From assembly GCA_900768245.1 (NCBI GenBank), contig CAAGCE010000043.1:1-35263 (forward strand): DNA of 35,263 nucleotides, written 5' to 3'. The position numbers and the translations under genes are program-made. The stretch comes from Oscillospiraceae bacterium (GTDB lineage Bacteria > Bacillota > Clostridia > Oscillospirales > Ruminococcaceae). The first letter of the stretch is position 1. Every line of letters starts with the position of its first letter. The notes below the pieces were generated by a model. That model did no database searches. It was not told where the DNA came from and worked only from the letters and a program-made list of their open reading frames with translations. This document shows positions 25,251 through 33,322 of this stretch, in pieces.

Positions 25251-25282
25251 GGGGCGGATCTCGGTCTGCCCCTTTAGTTTTA
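25251..25282 (+). terminator. Rho-independent terminator of the FN3 gene
   Basis: GGGGCGGA (25251-25258) pairs with TCTGCCCC (25265-25272, one G-T) and is followed by TTTAGTTTTA. Confidence 0.75.
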
Positions 25283-25289
25283 CTCATTA

Positions 25290-25320
25290 AAAGTTTGACA
25301 AAGCAAACTTTGCTTTGTCA
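25290..25320. promoter_or_regulatory. Perfect palindrome with a competing hairpin before the CDF gene
   Basis: TGACAAAGCAAA (25296-25307) and TTTGCTTTGTCA (25309-25320) are perfect inverted 12-mers around one base. AAAGTTTG (25290-25297) can instead pair with CAAACTTT (25304-25311). It lies 17 bases before the start of the transporter gene, where it could be an operator or an RNA switch. The GCAAA-TTTGC core is vaguely like MntR/Fur-family sites. Confidence 0.5.
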
Positions 25321-25337
25321 TCAGTAGGGGAATTGCT

Positions 25338-26507
25338 ATGATAAAATTTCTGGTCAGGCATACAATAAAAAACTGCGATAAGACCGAGGATAAAAAGGTG
25401 CGTGAGCAGTATTGCGTACTTGGGGGAATACTCGGTGCAGTATGCAATATTATCCTGTTCGCAGTAAAGCTTCTTATCGGTCTTGCGATGAACAGTATTG
25501 CAATTATGTCCGATGCGTTCAATAACCTTTCCGATATGGGAAGCTGCTTTGTTGTTATAATAAGCTCAAAAATGGCAAACCGCCAGCCTGACCGTGAACA
25601 CCCATTCGGTCACGGCAGAATTGAATATATTTCGTCACTTATAGTATCATTTATTATTATGCTTGTAGGCTTTGAGCTTCTGAAAAGCTCGGTTGACAAG
25701 ATCGCTCACCCCGAAGAGCTTGTTTTCAGCGGTGTTATGATACTTATACTTGTGCTTTCGCTTTCGGTAAAGCTGTGGATGTACTATGCTTACAGCTATA
25801 TCGGCAAGCAGATAAATTCATCAATGATGAGAGCTACCGCCCGTGACAGCATCAACGACGTTATCTCCACAAGTGCAGTTATTCTGGCAACAGTAATAAA
25901 CCACTTCATACCATTCAATATAGACGGTATCATAGGTGTTGTTGTAGCAGTTTATATTATGTACGGCGGCTTCAAGGTAGCAAAGGAAACAGTTGACCTT
26001 ATCCTTGGAACAAAGCCCTCAGCGGAGCTTGTCAAGGGCATAGTAGACCATGTTATGTGCCACAGCGAGATATGCGGTATGCACGACCTTATCATACACG
26101 ACTACGGTCCGGGACGTGTCTTTGCGTCAGTACACGCAGAAGTTCCCGACGATTCAAATTTCGTGCACGTCCACGAGGTGATCGACGAGATAGAGCGCAG
26201 CGTTTTTGATGCAACAGGCGTCCAGCTGGTAATACATATGGACCCTGTTACAGTAAACAATGAACACGTTGACTGCCTGAAAAAGCTTGTGACGGATACC
26301 CTCAAAGGCATTGACACAGCCTGCAGTATCCACGATTTCAGAATAACCGACGGTGAGGACAGAATAAATGTTATCTTTGACATTGTGATACAGGATACCT
26401 ATTCCGCCGACGACAGAAACAAGATAGTCGAGGTGCTGAAAAAGCAGATAAAGGAAAAAGACCCGAGATTGAACCTTGTGGTAACAATTGACGAGGTATA
26501 TGCATGA
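25338..26507 (+). CDS. Cation diffusion facilitator (CDF) transporter, probably a Mn2+ exporter
   Basis: This 389-aa protein has six membrane helices (about residues 30-220). Its metal-site residues are N62-x3-D66 in helix 2 (SDAFNNLSD) and D170-x3-D174 in helix 5 (RDSIND). An N-D-D-D set is reported for the Mn2+ exporter MntE, whereas Zn2+ transporters such as CzcD have H-D-H-D. I therefore infer manganese. HPFGHGRIEY after helix 2 is family-typical. The tail holds two alpha/beta units (about 225-300 and 310-387) rather than one; the second resembles another copy of the usual dimerisation domain. It overlaps the next gene by ATGA. Confidence 0.88.
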   Translation: MIKFLVRHTIKNCDKTEDKKVREQYCVLGGILGAVCNIILFAVKLLIGLAMNSIAIMSDAFNNLSDMGSCFVVIISSKMANRQPDREHPFGHGRIEYISSLIVSFIIMLVGFELLKSSVDKIAHPEELVFSGVMILILVLSLSVKLWMYYAYSYIGKQINSSMMRATARDSINDVISTSAVILATVINHFIPFNIDGIIGVVVAVYIMYGGFKVAKETVDLILGTKPSAELVKGIVDHVMCHSEICGMHDLIIHDYGPGRVFASVHAEVPDDSNFVHVHEVIDEIERSVFDATGVQLVIHMDPVTVNNEHVDCLKKLVTDTLKGIDTACSIHDFRITDGEDRINVIFDIVIQDTYSADDRNKIVEVLKKQIKEKDPRLNLVVTIDEVYA

Positions 26508-27226
26508 GCGAGAACCGAAAAGCTTCCTGTGAAAACGGTGAAATAGAGTATATCCTGACACGGAAAAATGTGAAGAATGTAAATCTGCGTGTAAGACCGG
26601 ACGGAACAGTGTGTGTTTCCGCATCAAAAAACGTGCCGATAAAATTCATTGAGGATTTTATTTCGTCCCATTATGATTTTATCGTAAAGGCTGTGGAGAG
26701 CGTACATTCAAAAAAAGGCTCGGAAACGACTCCCGAACCCACAGTAGAGGAATTTTATAAAAACGGCAGCAGGGTAAATTACCTCGGAAGGCTTTATACA
26801 TTAAAAATAGTACAAGGCAAAGATGATAAAATAACCCTTTGCGTCGATGAAATGGTTCTTGAAACCTACGATACGGAAAATGTGCAATATGTGCAGAAGC
26901 TTCTGAAAAACTGGTATTACAATCGCATTATGGAGCTTTACAAACGGCTCAACAGCGAGGTCTGCGAGGATTTTTCAAAGCGATACAAAGTGCCGAAAGC
27001 TATGATAACCGTAAAAACGATGCGATCACGCTGGGGAAGCTGCAGCCCCCATAAAGGGAAAATATCAATGAATTCAAGGCTTATCTGCTATCCCGAAATG
27101 GCGGTGCGTTCGGTGTTTGTCCATGAGTATGCGCATTTTGTGGTTTTCGACCACAGTGCAGAATTTTATAAGGTAGTCACGGAAATAATGCCCGATTATC
27201 GGGAGTGGCAGAAATATCTGAGGTGA
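26504..27226 (+). CDS. YgjP-like M48-type metallopeptidase domain protein (DUF45)
   Basis: The 240-aa protein has the YgjP/SprT-like layout: a beta-rich N-terminal part (ILTRKNVKNVNLRVRPDG), MRSRWGSCSPHKGKISMNSR at 173-192, the zinc motif HEYAH at 207-211 and the third ligand in FDHSAEFY (H217). The family fold is a zinc hydrolase of uncertain substrate. Its ATG overlaps the CDF stop (ATGA), so the pair is translationally coupled, and the Nudix gene follows five bases later. The zinc ligands are all present, so an active enzyme is expected. Confidence 0.9.
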   Translation: MSENRKASCENGEIEYILTRKNVKNVNLRVRPDGTVCVSASKNVPIKFIEDFISSHYDFIVKAVESVHSKKGSETTPEPTVEEFYKNGSRVNYLGRLYTLKIVQGKDDKITLCVDEMVLETYDTENVQYVQKLLKNWYYNRIMELYKRLNSEVCEDFSKRYKVPKAMITVKTMRSRWGSCSPHKGKISMNSRLICYPEMAVRSVFVHEYAHFVVFDHSAEFYKVVTEIMPDYREWQKYLR

Positions 27227-27231
27227 GAAAA

Positions 27232-27690
27232 ATGAACGATGCGGAAAAAACAGACTGGGGAAAATCTGTTGCAGGAGTTGTGATCCGTGATGAAAAGGTG
27301 CTGCTTGTTCGCCATACATACGGCGCAGGAAAGGGAATGCTTATCGTTCCCGGAGGATATGTCAATAAAGGAGAAACTCCCGAGGCTGCGGTCTGCCGTG
27401 AAATATACGAGGAAACAGGCATAAAAGCCGAGCCGAAGTCGATAATCGGAATAAGGTTCAACCTGAAGGACTGGTATGTGGTGTTCAGAGCGGAGTATGT
27501 GAGCGGAAAGGAACATTCCGACTGCGACGAAAACAGCGAAGCGGTGTGGCTTAACGTAAAAGAAGCCCTCGCCCACGACGACGTCCCCGAACTGACAAAG
27601 AAAATATTAATGTCCGCAGATAAAGCGGGCTTTGAAAATATCCCGTACAAAAGCCGTGAAAATCACGGAACATTCAGCTTTTATGCGTAA
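27232..27690 (+). CDS. Nudix hydrolase
   Basis: The complete Nudix box lies at residues 42-64: G42-x5-E48-x7-R56-E57-I-Y-E60-E61-T-G63-I64. Nudix enzymes hydrolyse nucleoside diphosphates linked to another group; the substrate here is unknown. The frame is open from 27205, but the ATG at 27232 behind AGGTGAG is the likely start, giving 152 aa and placing the gene five bases after the YgjP stop. It is the last gene of the CDF-YgjP-Nudix operon. No stem-loop is seen after the stop, only a T-tract. Confidence 0.9.
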   Translation: MNDAEKTDWGKSVAGVVIRDEKVLLVRHTYGAGKGMLIVPGGYVNKGETPEAAVCREIYEETGIKAEPKSIIGIRFNLKDWYVVFRAEYVSGKEHSDCDENSEAVWLNVKEALAHDDVPELTKKILMSADKAGFENIPYKSRENHGTFSFYA

Positions 27691-27734
27691 TTGTAAGATA
27701 TTTATTTTTTTGGGGGCGGGCTGAATAAATGCAG

Positions 27735-27760
27735 AATTAAAAATTAAGAATTAAGAATTA
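27735..27760. repeat. AATTAAG-type direct repeat tract, second copy
   Basis: AATTAAAAATTAAGAATTAA with one more unit, the same pattern as 1810-1841. It lies about 45 bases past the Nudix stop. Confidence 0.65.
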
Positions 27761-27806
27761 TTGCGATTTTCAGCTTCTGCGGTAAAAACGTTAATTTTCA
27801 CATAAA

Positions 27807-28047
27807 TTTTTTTTATTTTTTTGGGAGGCGGCGGTTTGAGTTTTGCTGCGGACTTGGGGATAGTGTTCCGCCGCGGTCGTTTCTTTTGCTTGGTATTTTT
27901 TTGCTTAATAGTATAAAATAAGCGCAATGCAGCCAATGAGGTGGTTTTACCTTATCGGCTGCATTACGCTTTTGCTTTGTTACCGCCGCGGATGCTTTCT
28001 TTGGGTCAGCACTTACTTGGGCGCGTCTAATAAAAAAAATAAAAAAA
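27807..28047. mobile_element. Compact fold-back element between convergent genes
   Basis: This 240-bp unit has the layout of the 20376-21446 element in short form. T-tract and CGGCGG arm (27823-27895), then a GCGCAATGCAG hairpin (27920-27971, with AAGCGCAATGCAGCC and GGCTGCATTACGCTT ends), then the inverted arm CCGCCGCGGATGC ... GGGCGCGTCTAA (27981-28030) and an A-tract. GCACTTA.TTGGGCGCGTCTAA is shared almost exactly with 21412-21434. With the AATTAAG tract it fills the 27691-28058 gap; no gene is inside. Confidence 0.78.
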
Positions 28048-28067
28048 GCCGGCTTACTTTACCGGCT
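28031..28067 (-). terminator. Terminator of the Hpt gene, overlapping its coding end
   Basis: On the minus strand AGCCGG (28067-28062) pairs with CCGGCT (28052-28047) and is followed by TTTTTTTATTTTTTTT. The left stem encodes the last two residues (Ser-Arg) and the stop is in the loop. The T-tract belongs to the adjoining fold-back element. Confidence 0.8.
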
Positions 28068-28424
28068 GTTTTTAAAATACGAGAAAAATCTGTCACGCTC
28101 TTTTACCACATCGGCATAAAGAGCGTTTATTTTGTCTGTATCGGAATAATTTTTTCCACGGAGATGATCCACAAATTTACAGATGGTGTCATAAAGTGCA
28201 GTCAGACCAAGGTTGCCCGTGACGCCTTTCAGGGTATGCGCCGATGCAAAAGCACCGTTGTAATCCTGAGAAGCCATATGGTCGGCAAGCTTTTCAAAGT
28301 CATTTTGCGTTAAGAACATATTTATGCATCGGATATAAAGCTCTTCATTGTCCAAAAAGCGTGCAATTGACCCTTTGCAGTCTGCACCATATTCTTCAAG
28401 CCTTTCAAGTATATCCTTGTTCAT
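28059..28424 (-). CDS. Stand-alone histidine phosphotransfer (Hpt) domain protein
   Basis: This 121-aa all-helical protein has the Hpt motif AHTLKGVTGNLGL (His near residue 62), the usual phospho-accepting histidine with its Lys and Gly neighbours. Hpt proteins relay phosphate between receiver domains in multi-step phosphorelays. It is transcribed divergently from the hybrid kinase at 28573, which has its own Hpt domain, so this one may compete with or replace it, or carry phosphate to a regulator elsewhere. Purine-rich AAGAAAGAAGAAA precedes the ATG. It could also be a phosphate sink. Confidence 0.88.
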   Translation of the reverse strand: MNKDILERLEEYGADCKGSIARFLDNEELYIRCINMFLTQNDFEKLADHMASQDYNGAFASAHTLKGVTGNLGLTALYDTICKFVDHLRGKNYSDTDKINALYADVVKERDRFFSYFKNSR

Positions 28425-28520
28425 AAAATTTCTTCTTTCTTTGTTTTATATATTGACATTTTAACATATAATTATGAATAATTAAATAATGTGTAATAAA
28501 CACTTTAGAAAATAAACTGC

Positions 28521-28549
28521 TTGAAAAAAAGCATTATATAATGTATAAT
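28521..28549 (+). promoter_or_regulatory. Promoter of the hybrid kinase operon
   Basis: TTGAAA (28521-28526), 17-base spacer, TATAAT (28544-28549). The leader is only about 15-20 bases and consists mostly of the ribosome binding site. Confidence 0.72.
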
Positions 28550-28572
28550 AAAAATATATATGTCAGGGAGGG

Positions 28573-31119
28573 ATGTTTTTGGTATATAATGTCGGTTTTG
28601 AAGTCTGTGCGGCTATAATGCTTGCGGTATTCACCGCTTTTGTCAGAATATGCAATCCCCTTAAAAAGCCGCAGAATGTGTCATATCTGAACTTGTCCCT
28701 GTCAATAATCGTTACCTGCGTTTCCGATATTATTGCGGCGGCTCTTATCAACGCTGTTTCCATTGGTTATAACGTGCCGATGCTGCTGCTTTACGGTTCA
28801 AATGTTTTTTACTTTGTAATGTCGGCTTTCAGCTGCTTTTATTATTGTATCTACCTGCTGAATTTCATTTGCGGCAATGGGAAAACAAGGCGGAGAGCAC
28901 TTATGCTGCTTTCTGTGCCATGCTCAATGTTTACAGTGTTTGCGCTGCTGACGCCTGTTACTCATCTGCTGTTTTACTTCAATGAGAATGGAAATTATCT
29001 TTACGGCAGTATGCATTATATGGCTGCCGTTGTTCTTGGTTTTTATATTCTTATCAATCCGATACTGCTTGTTTACAATATAAAAAAGTTTGATCTGACG
29101 CAGTTCGTTTCGGCTATGGTATTTAACATTGCAGTTGCAGCGGGAACGCTTATTCAGAATCTTATAACGCCGAATGTTTGCATAGGCTTTGCTGTTGCAG
29201 CTATGGCGATAATAGTGCTGTATTTTTCATTGGAAACACCCGACTCCTATGCTTTGATGAAAGCACTCAAAGAGCTTAAGGCTGCCAAGGAAAAGGAGGA
29301 GGCTGCTTCAAAGGCAAAGGAAGAATTTCTTGCACACATTTCCCATGAGATACGCACACCTATAAACAGTATGCTCGGTATGAGCGAAATGATAATCAGG
29401 ACCAGCTCAAAGGAAGAGGTTATAAACTATGCAAAGACTGCCCAGAATTCGGGACGTCAGCTCCTTGATATGGTAAATGATGTTCTTGATTATACAAAGC
29501 TTAACTCGGGCGGTGTAGAGATAATATGCAAAAAATACAGCACGGCTGAGCTTTTCCGAAGCATTTACAATGATGCAAATGCAATGCTCAACGGGAAAAA
29601 TGTTGAGTTTGTAACTGCTGTTGATGAAAAGATACCTGCGGCACTTGAAGGCGATGCTGTCCGAATAAAGCAGTCTGCCGATAACCTTATTTCAAATGCG
29701 GTAAAATATACCGATGAGGGCAAAATAATCCTTTCCGCAGCGTTTGATCCTTCACAGGGTACATTGAAAATTTCCGTTGCCGATACAGGCTGCGGCATTA
29801 AAAAAGAGGATCTTTCAAGGATATTTGACAGCTTTGTCCGTATCGACAGCGAAAAAAATCTTGTTACTGAGGGCGCAGGTCTTGGTCTGTCCGTTGTTTC
29901 AAAGCTTATCGGACTTATGGACGGCAAGGTCAATGTCGAAAGCCGCTACGGTGAGGGAAGCACCTTTTCGTTTGAAATACCGCAGGATATAATCGACAGC
30001 ACACCTGTGGGACAGATAGACTTTGAAAAAGATGACGATATTATAGGCAAATTAAAATCATTCATAGCACCGTCAGCAAAGGTTCTTGTTACTGACGACA
30101 GCGAGGTAAACCTTTTTGTAATGAAGGAAATGCTGAAGCAGTTCGGTATATGTGCCGACGCTGCGGGAAGCGGCAGCCTTTGTGTTGAAATGGCGTCGGA
30201 AAAGAAATACGATATTATTTTCCTTGACCATATGATGCCTGAGCTTGACGGCATACAGACGCTGCACCTTATAAAAGGCTCGGAGAAATGTCTGAGCAGG
30301 GATTCCGCAATAATAGTTCTGACTGCCAATGCGGTAGTCGGCGCAAGGGAACAGTATCTCAGCGAGGGATTTAACGACTATATGTCCAAGCCCGTTATGT
30401 ATGACGATACAGCCGCAGCATTGCTGAAATATCTGCCTCGTCATATGATAATCCCGAAAAAAGATGACGCCTCTCATAAAAGCACGGAGGATATTTTCCT
30501 CAATATTGACCTTTCGCATATTGATACATCTATCGGAATGGAAAGCTGCCACGGAAAACCCGATGTTTACATCAAGCTGCTGACGGTTTATGCCGATCAG
30601 GCAGCCGATTACGCAAAACAACTTGAGGACAGCATTGCGGACAAAAGGCTCGATGCCTATGCTGTTGCGGCTCACGCAGTAAAAAGCAGCAGCGCAAGTA
30701 TCGGCGCAATGGATATTTCCGACGTTGCAGGTCTGCAGGAAATGTTTGCAAGGCAGGGCTCATACGGCGACATAATCTCAATGCACAGCGATTTTATAAA
30801 GGCTCTTATTGAAGTCACAGCCGAAGCAAGAAAGATATGTATCCGCATTCAGGGCGAACAGCCTGAAGTAAAGGTCGATGACAGGCTTTATGAGATAAGC
30901 AGGGAAGAATATCTCGATGTGCTTGATTCCGCAGCGGAAAAGCTGAGCTATTATGACGAGGAAGGCTCTGTCCGTGAGCTTGCAAGGCTCGACAATGCAA
31001 AATACAAAGACGAACCATGCGTTTATGCGGCAGAAGAAGCAAGACGTAAAATTGACGCTTTTGATATGGACGGCGCAAAGGAAGTTATCGCAAAAGTAAT
31101 TGAAAGTCTGGGTGCTTGA
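28573..31119 (+). CDS. Hybrid sensor histidine kinase with receiver and Hpt domains
   Basis: In order, the 848-aa protein has a membrane sensor of about seven helices (residues 1-220), a short coiled coil (about 227-250), HisKA with HEIRTP (H258), and HATPase_c with SADNLISNAVKYTDEG plus two glycine boxes (DTGCGI and GAGLGLSVV). A receiver with DDSE and phospho-acceptor D552 (FLDHMMPELDG) follows, then Hpt with AAHAVKSSSASIG (H701). A further helical segment (about 770-848) of unknown function ends the protein. This is an ArcB/BarA-type phosphorelay in one chain. The sensor resembles 7-helix intracellular-loop sensors and has no extracellular PAS/Cache domain, so the signal is unknown. The ATG directly touches GGGAGG; an in-frame TTG at 28579 is an alternative. 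The isomerase gene starts one base after its stop. Confidence 0.9.
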   Translation: MFLVYNVGFEVCAAIMLAVFTAFVRICNPLKKPQNVSYLNLSLSIIVTCVSDIIAAALINAVSIGYNVPMLLLYGSNVFYFVMSAFSCFYYCIYLLNFICGNGKTRRRALMLLSVPCSMFTVFALLTPVTHLLFYFNENGNYLYGSMHYMAAVVLGFYILINPILLVYNIKKFDLTQFVSAMVFNIAVAAGTLIQNLITPNVCIGFAVAAMAIIVLYFSLETPDSYALMKALKELKAAKEKEEAASKAKEEFLAHISHEIRTPINSMLGMSEMIIRTSSKEEVINYAKTAQNSGRQLLDMVNDVLDYTKLNSGGVEIICKKYSTAELFRSIYNDANAMLNGKNVEFVTAVDEKIPAALEGDAVRIKQSADNLISNAVKYTDEGKIILSAAFDPSQGTLKISVADTGCGIKKEDLSRIFDSFVRIDSEKNLVTEGAGLGLSVVSKLIGLMDGKVNVESRYGEGSTFSFEIPQDIIDSTPVGQIDFEKDDDIIGKLKSFIAPSAKVLVTDDSEVNLFVMKEMLKQFGICADAAGSGSLCVEMASEKKYDIIFLDHMMPELDGIQTLHLIKGSEKCLSRDSAIIVLTANAVVGAREQYLSEGFNDYMSKPVMYDDTAAALLKYLPRHMIIPKKDDASHKSTEDIFLNIDLSHIDTSIGMESCHGKPDVYIKLLTVYADQAADYAKQLEDSIADKRLDAYAVAAHAVKSSSASIGAMDISDVAGLQEMFARQGSYGDIISMHSDFIKALIEVTAEARKICIRIQGEQPEVKVDDRLYEISREEYLDVLDSAAEKLSYYDEEGSVRELARLDNAKYKDEPCVYAAEEARRKIDAFDMDGAKEVIAKVIESLGA

Positions 31120-31120
31120 T

Positions 31121-31930
31121 ATGGATCTATCGGTTTTTTATCATCATATTGAAGAGGCTGCAAAGCAGAGCGGACGCAGTATTGATGATGTTATCGGATA
31201 TGTACACTCATTGGGAATAAACCGGGCGGAAACAGATCTCGGCTATCTTAAAGATTCGCTTTATGCAGCTGAAATGCTGAAAAAGCATGGAATGGGCATT
31301 TCATCTATCTATGCCTTTTATGATTTTGGAAATGACCCCGATGGAAGTATTGGCTTTAAGCAGATAGATACGGCTGTTGCTGTGGAATGCAAAAAAATAA
31401 TGATAATCCCGGGATTTTATACATCTGACAATAATTCCGAGCGTGAAAAACAGCGTGAAAATATGCTTGCGGCAATGGGTGAAATGTGTTCATATGCTGA
31501 ATCAAAGGGCATAGTTCCAACAATTGAGGATTTTGACGACTGCAGAAGTCCCATTGCAACGGCTGAGCAGATGCTGTGGTTCGCCGAGCGTATACCGCAG
31601 CTTAAAATAACATTTGATACGGGCAATTTTATGTACAGCGGAAGGTCGGAGCTTGAAGCCTTTGAGCTTTTAAAGGACAGGATCGTACACGTTCACTGCA
31701 AAGACCGTTTCACAGAAGAAAAGGTCGGCTGTGAAATGAAAATGACTGTTGACGGGATAAAAATGTACCCTGCGGCAGTAGGTGACGGCTGCATAAAAAT
31801 GCATGAGATAGTTTCCGCACTTGAAAAAAGAGGCTATGACGGCATCTATACCATAGAGCATTTCGGAGCGGAAGATCAGCTTGAATACATAAAAAGATCG
31901 GTTGGGTTCTTTAATAATGAGGAAAAATAA
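31121..31930 (+). CDS. Sugar phosphate isomerase/epimerase family protein (xylose isomerase-like TIM barrel)
   Basis: A 269-aa AP-endonuclease-2 type TIM barrel. Likely metal ligands are E136 (PTIEDF), D166 (FDTGN), H192 (VHVHCKD) and E246 (YTIEHF), in the usual order and spacing. Relatives isomerise or epimerise sugars, inosose or hydroxypyruvate; the substrate is not evident. The frame is open from 31100, but the ATG at 31121 is the sensible start, one base after the kinase stop. The ThuA-like gene follows after one base. Close packing indicates a single operon with the kinase. Confidence 0.88.
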   Translation: MDLSVFYHHIEEAAKQSGRSIDDVIGYVHSLGINRAETDLGYLKDSLYAAEMLKKHGMGISSIYAFYDFGNDPDGSIGFKQIDTAVAVECKKIMIIPGFYTSDNNSEREKQRENMLAAMGEMCSYAESKGIVPTIEDFDDCRSPIATAEQMLWFAERIPQLKITFDTGNFMYSGRSELEAFELLKDRIVHVHCKDRFTEEKVGCEMKMTVDGIKMYPAAVGDGCIKMHEIVSALEKRGYDGIYTIEHFGAEDQLEYIKRSVGFFNNEEK

Positions 31931-31931
31931 A

Positions 31932-32636
31932 ATGATAAAAGTAACAGTATGGAATGAATATGTCCACGAGCGTGAATATGAGGGTATAGCAAAGGTATAT
32001 CCAAAGGGTATCCATGGCTGTATTGCGGATTTTCTCGGTGCGGAGGAGGATATTGAGGTAAAATGTGTTACACTTGATATGGAAGCTCAGGGGCTTGGCG
32101 AAGAGCTTCTCAGTGATACCGATGTGCTTATATGGTGGAGCCACGCAAGACAGGACGATATAACCGATGAAAATGTTAGGCTTATCAGAGATAGCGTTCT
32201 TTCGGGAATGGGATTTATCGGACTTCATTCCGCCCATTTCAGCAAGCCTATGAAAGCACTCCTTGGCACAAGTATGACACTGAAATGGCGTAATGACGAC
32301 AGCGAAAAGCTATGGTGTACTGCGCCGTATCACCCCATAGCAAAGGACGTTCCGCCCTGCATAGATATTCCCTCAGAGGAGATGTACGGCGAATTTTTTG
32401 ATATTCCGAAGCCTGATGATGTGGTTTTCACAGGCTGGTTCAGGGGCGGAGAGGTTTTCCGAAGCGGCTGTACATTCACAAGAGGAATGGGAAAGATATT
32501 TTATTTTCAGCCCGGACACGAGGAATACCCCATATACCATATGCCCGAAATACAGAAGATAATAAAAAATGCGGTAAGGTGGGCAGCTCCGATAACAAGG
32601 CTGGAAACACCTCCGCAGTGTGTAAACAGTTTATAA
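31932..32636 (+). CDS. ThuA domain protein (trehalose-utilisation-like, glutamine-amidotransferase-like fold)
   Basis: A 234-aa protein with the ThuA pattern: IKVTVWNEY at the start, DVLIWWSHARQDDI near 70-83, GMGFIGLHSAHFSKP, and GKIFYFQPGHEEYP at the end. ThuA proteins often stand beside sugar isomerases and dehydrogenases, and some are linked to 3-keto-glycoside metabolism; their chemistry is not settled. The ATG at 31932, eight bases after GAGGAA, is preferred to an upstream in-frame ATG at 31902 that lies in the isomerase gene. The pairing with the isomerase fits a shared sugar route. Confidence 0.9.
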   Translation: MIKVTVWNEYVHEREYEGIAKVYPKGIHGCIADFLGAEEDIEVKCVTLDMEAQGLGEELLSDTDVLIWWSHARQDDITDENVRLIRDSVLSGMGFIGLHSAHFSKPMKALLGTSMTLKWRNDDSEKLWCTAPYHPIAKDVPPCIDIPSEEMYGEFFDIPKPDDVVFTGWFRGGEVFRSGCTFTRGMGKIFYFQPGHEEYPIYHMPEIQKIIKNAVRWAAPITRLETPPQCVNSL

Positions 32637-32651
32637 AGGATGGTAAAAAAT

Positions 32652-33314
32652 ATGTATGAAAACAACGTGCTTGGCGAGCTTATGAATCCTGAAAGCGCAG
32701 ACCTTATATTTGAGCAGGTCAGGCCTTTTATGAAGCTGATGACGCAGTACAACTGCGCAATGCTTGAAATAAAGACCAAGCTTGAAGTGCTAAATATGGA
32801 TCTTTCTATGGAAAGCGACCGCAACCCATTCGAGTCCATTCAATGCCGAATAAAGAAGCCTGTAAGCATTGCGGAAAAGCTGAAAAGACGCGGCTATGCC
32901 ATAAATGTCGAGAACATAGAGAAATATATCCACGATGTTGCGGGAATAAGAGTTATCTGTTCCTTCCCAGACGATATTTACAAAATTGCGGACAGGCTTT
33001 GCTCTCAGGACGACGTTATTCTTGTTGAGCGCAAGGACTATATCGCAAATCCGAAACCAAACGGCTACCGCAGCCTGCATCTCATACTGGATATACCTAT
33101 CTTCCTTGCCGATGAAACAAAGCATATGCTTGTTGAGGTGCAGTTCAGGACCATTGCAATGGATTTCTGGGCAAGTCTTGAACACAAGGTAAAGTACAAA
33201 AAGGACATCGGCGGCAAAGCGGAAAGAATTTCCGCCGAGCTTAAAGAATGTGCCGACCAGATAAGTCAGATGGATATGCGTATGCAGCAGATCCGTGAAG
33301 AAATCGAAAAATAG
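32652..33314 (+). CDS. Small alarmone synthetase (RelP/RelQ-type GTP pyrophosphokinase)
   Basis: A 220-aa synthetase-only RelA/SpoT domain: RIKKPVSIAEKL at 66-77 (nucleotide binding), DVAGIRV at 95-101, NGYRSLH at 137-143 and EVQFRT at 162-167, followed by a helical C-terminus. It has neither an HD hydrolase domain nor TGS/ACT domains, which defines small alarmone synthetases making (p)ppGpp or pGpp from ATP and GTP/GDP/GMP. The ATG at 32652, eleven bases after AAAGGA, is preferred to the one at 32640, which overlaps it. It begins 15 bases after the ThuA-like gene and is the last gene of the kinase operon, so stress-alarmone output may be tied to the kinase signal. Confidence 0.92.
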   Translation: MYENNVLGELMNPESADLIFEQVRPFMKLMTQYNCAMLEIKTKLEVLNMDLSMESDRNPFESIQCRIKKPVSIAEKLKRRGYAINVENIEKYIHDVAGIRVICSFPDDIYKIADRLCSQDDVILVERKDYIANPKPNGYRSLHLILDIPIFLADETKHMLVEVQFRTIAMDFWASLEHKVKYKKDIGGKAERISAELKECADQISQMDMRMQQIREEIEK

Positions 33315-33322
33315 TGCAAAGC

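Noticed and set aside
27927..28313. A 128-aa plus-strand ORF across the compact fold-back element and antisense to the Hpt gene
   Set aside because: It starts inside a hairpin and continues antisense to a well-supported gene; no ribosome binding site.
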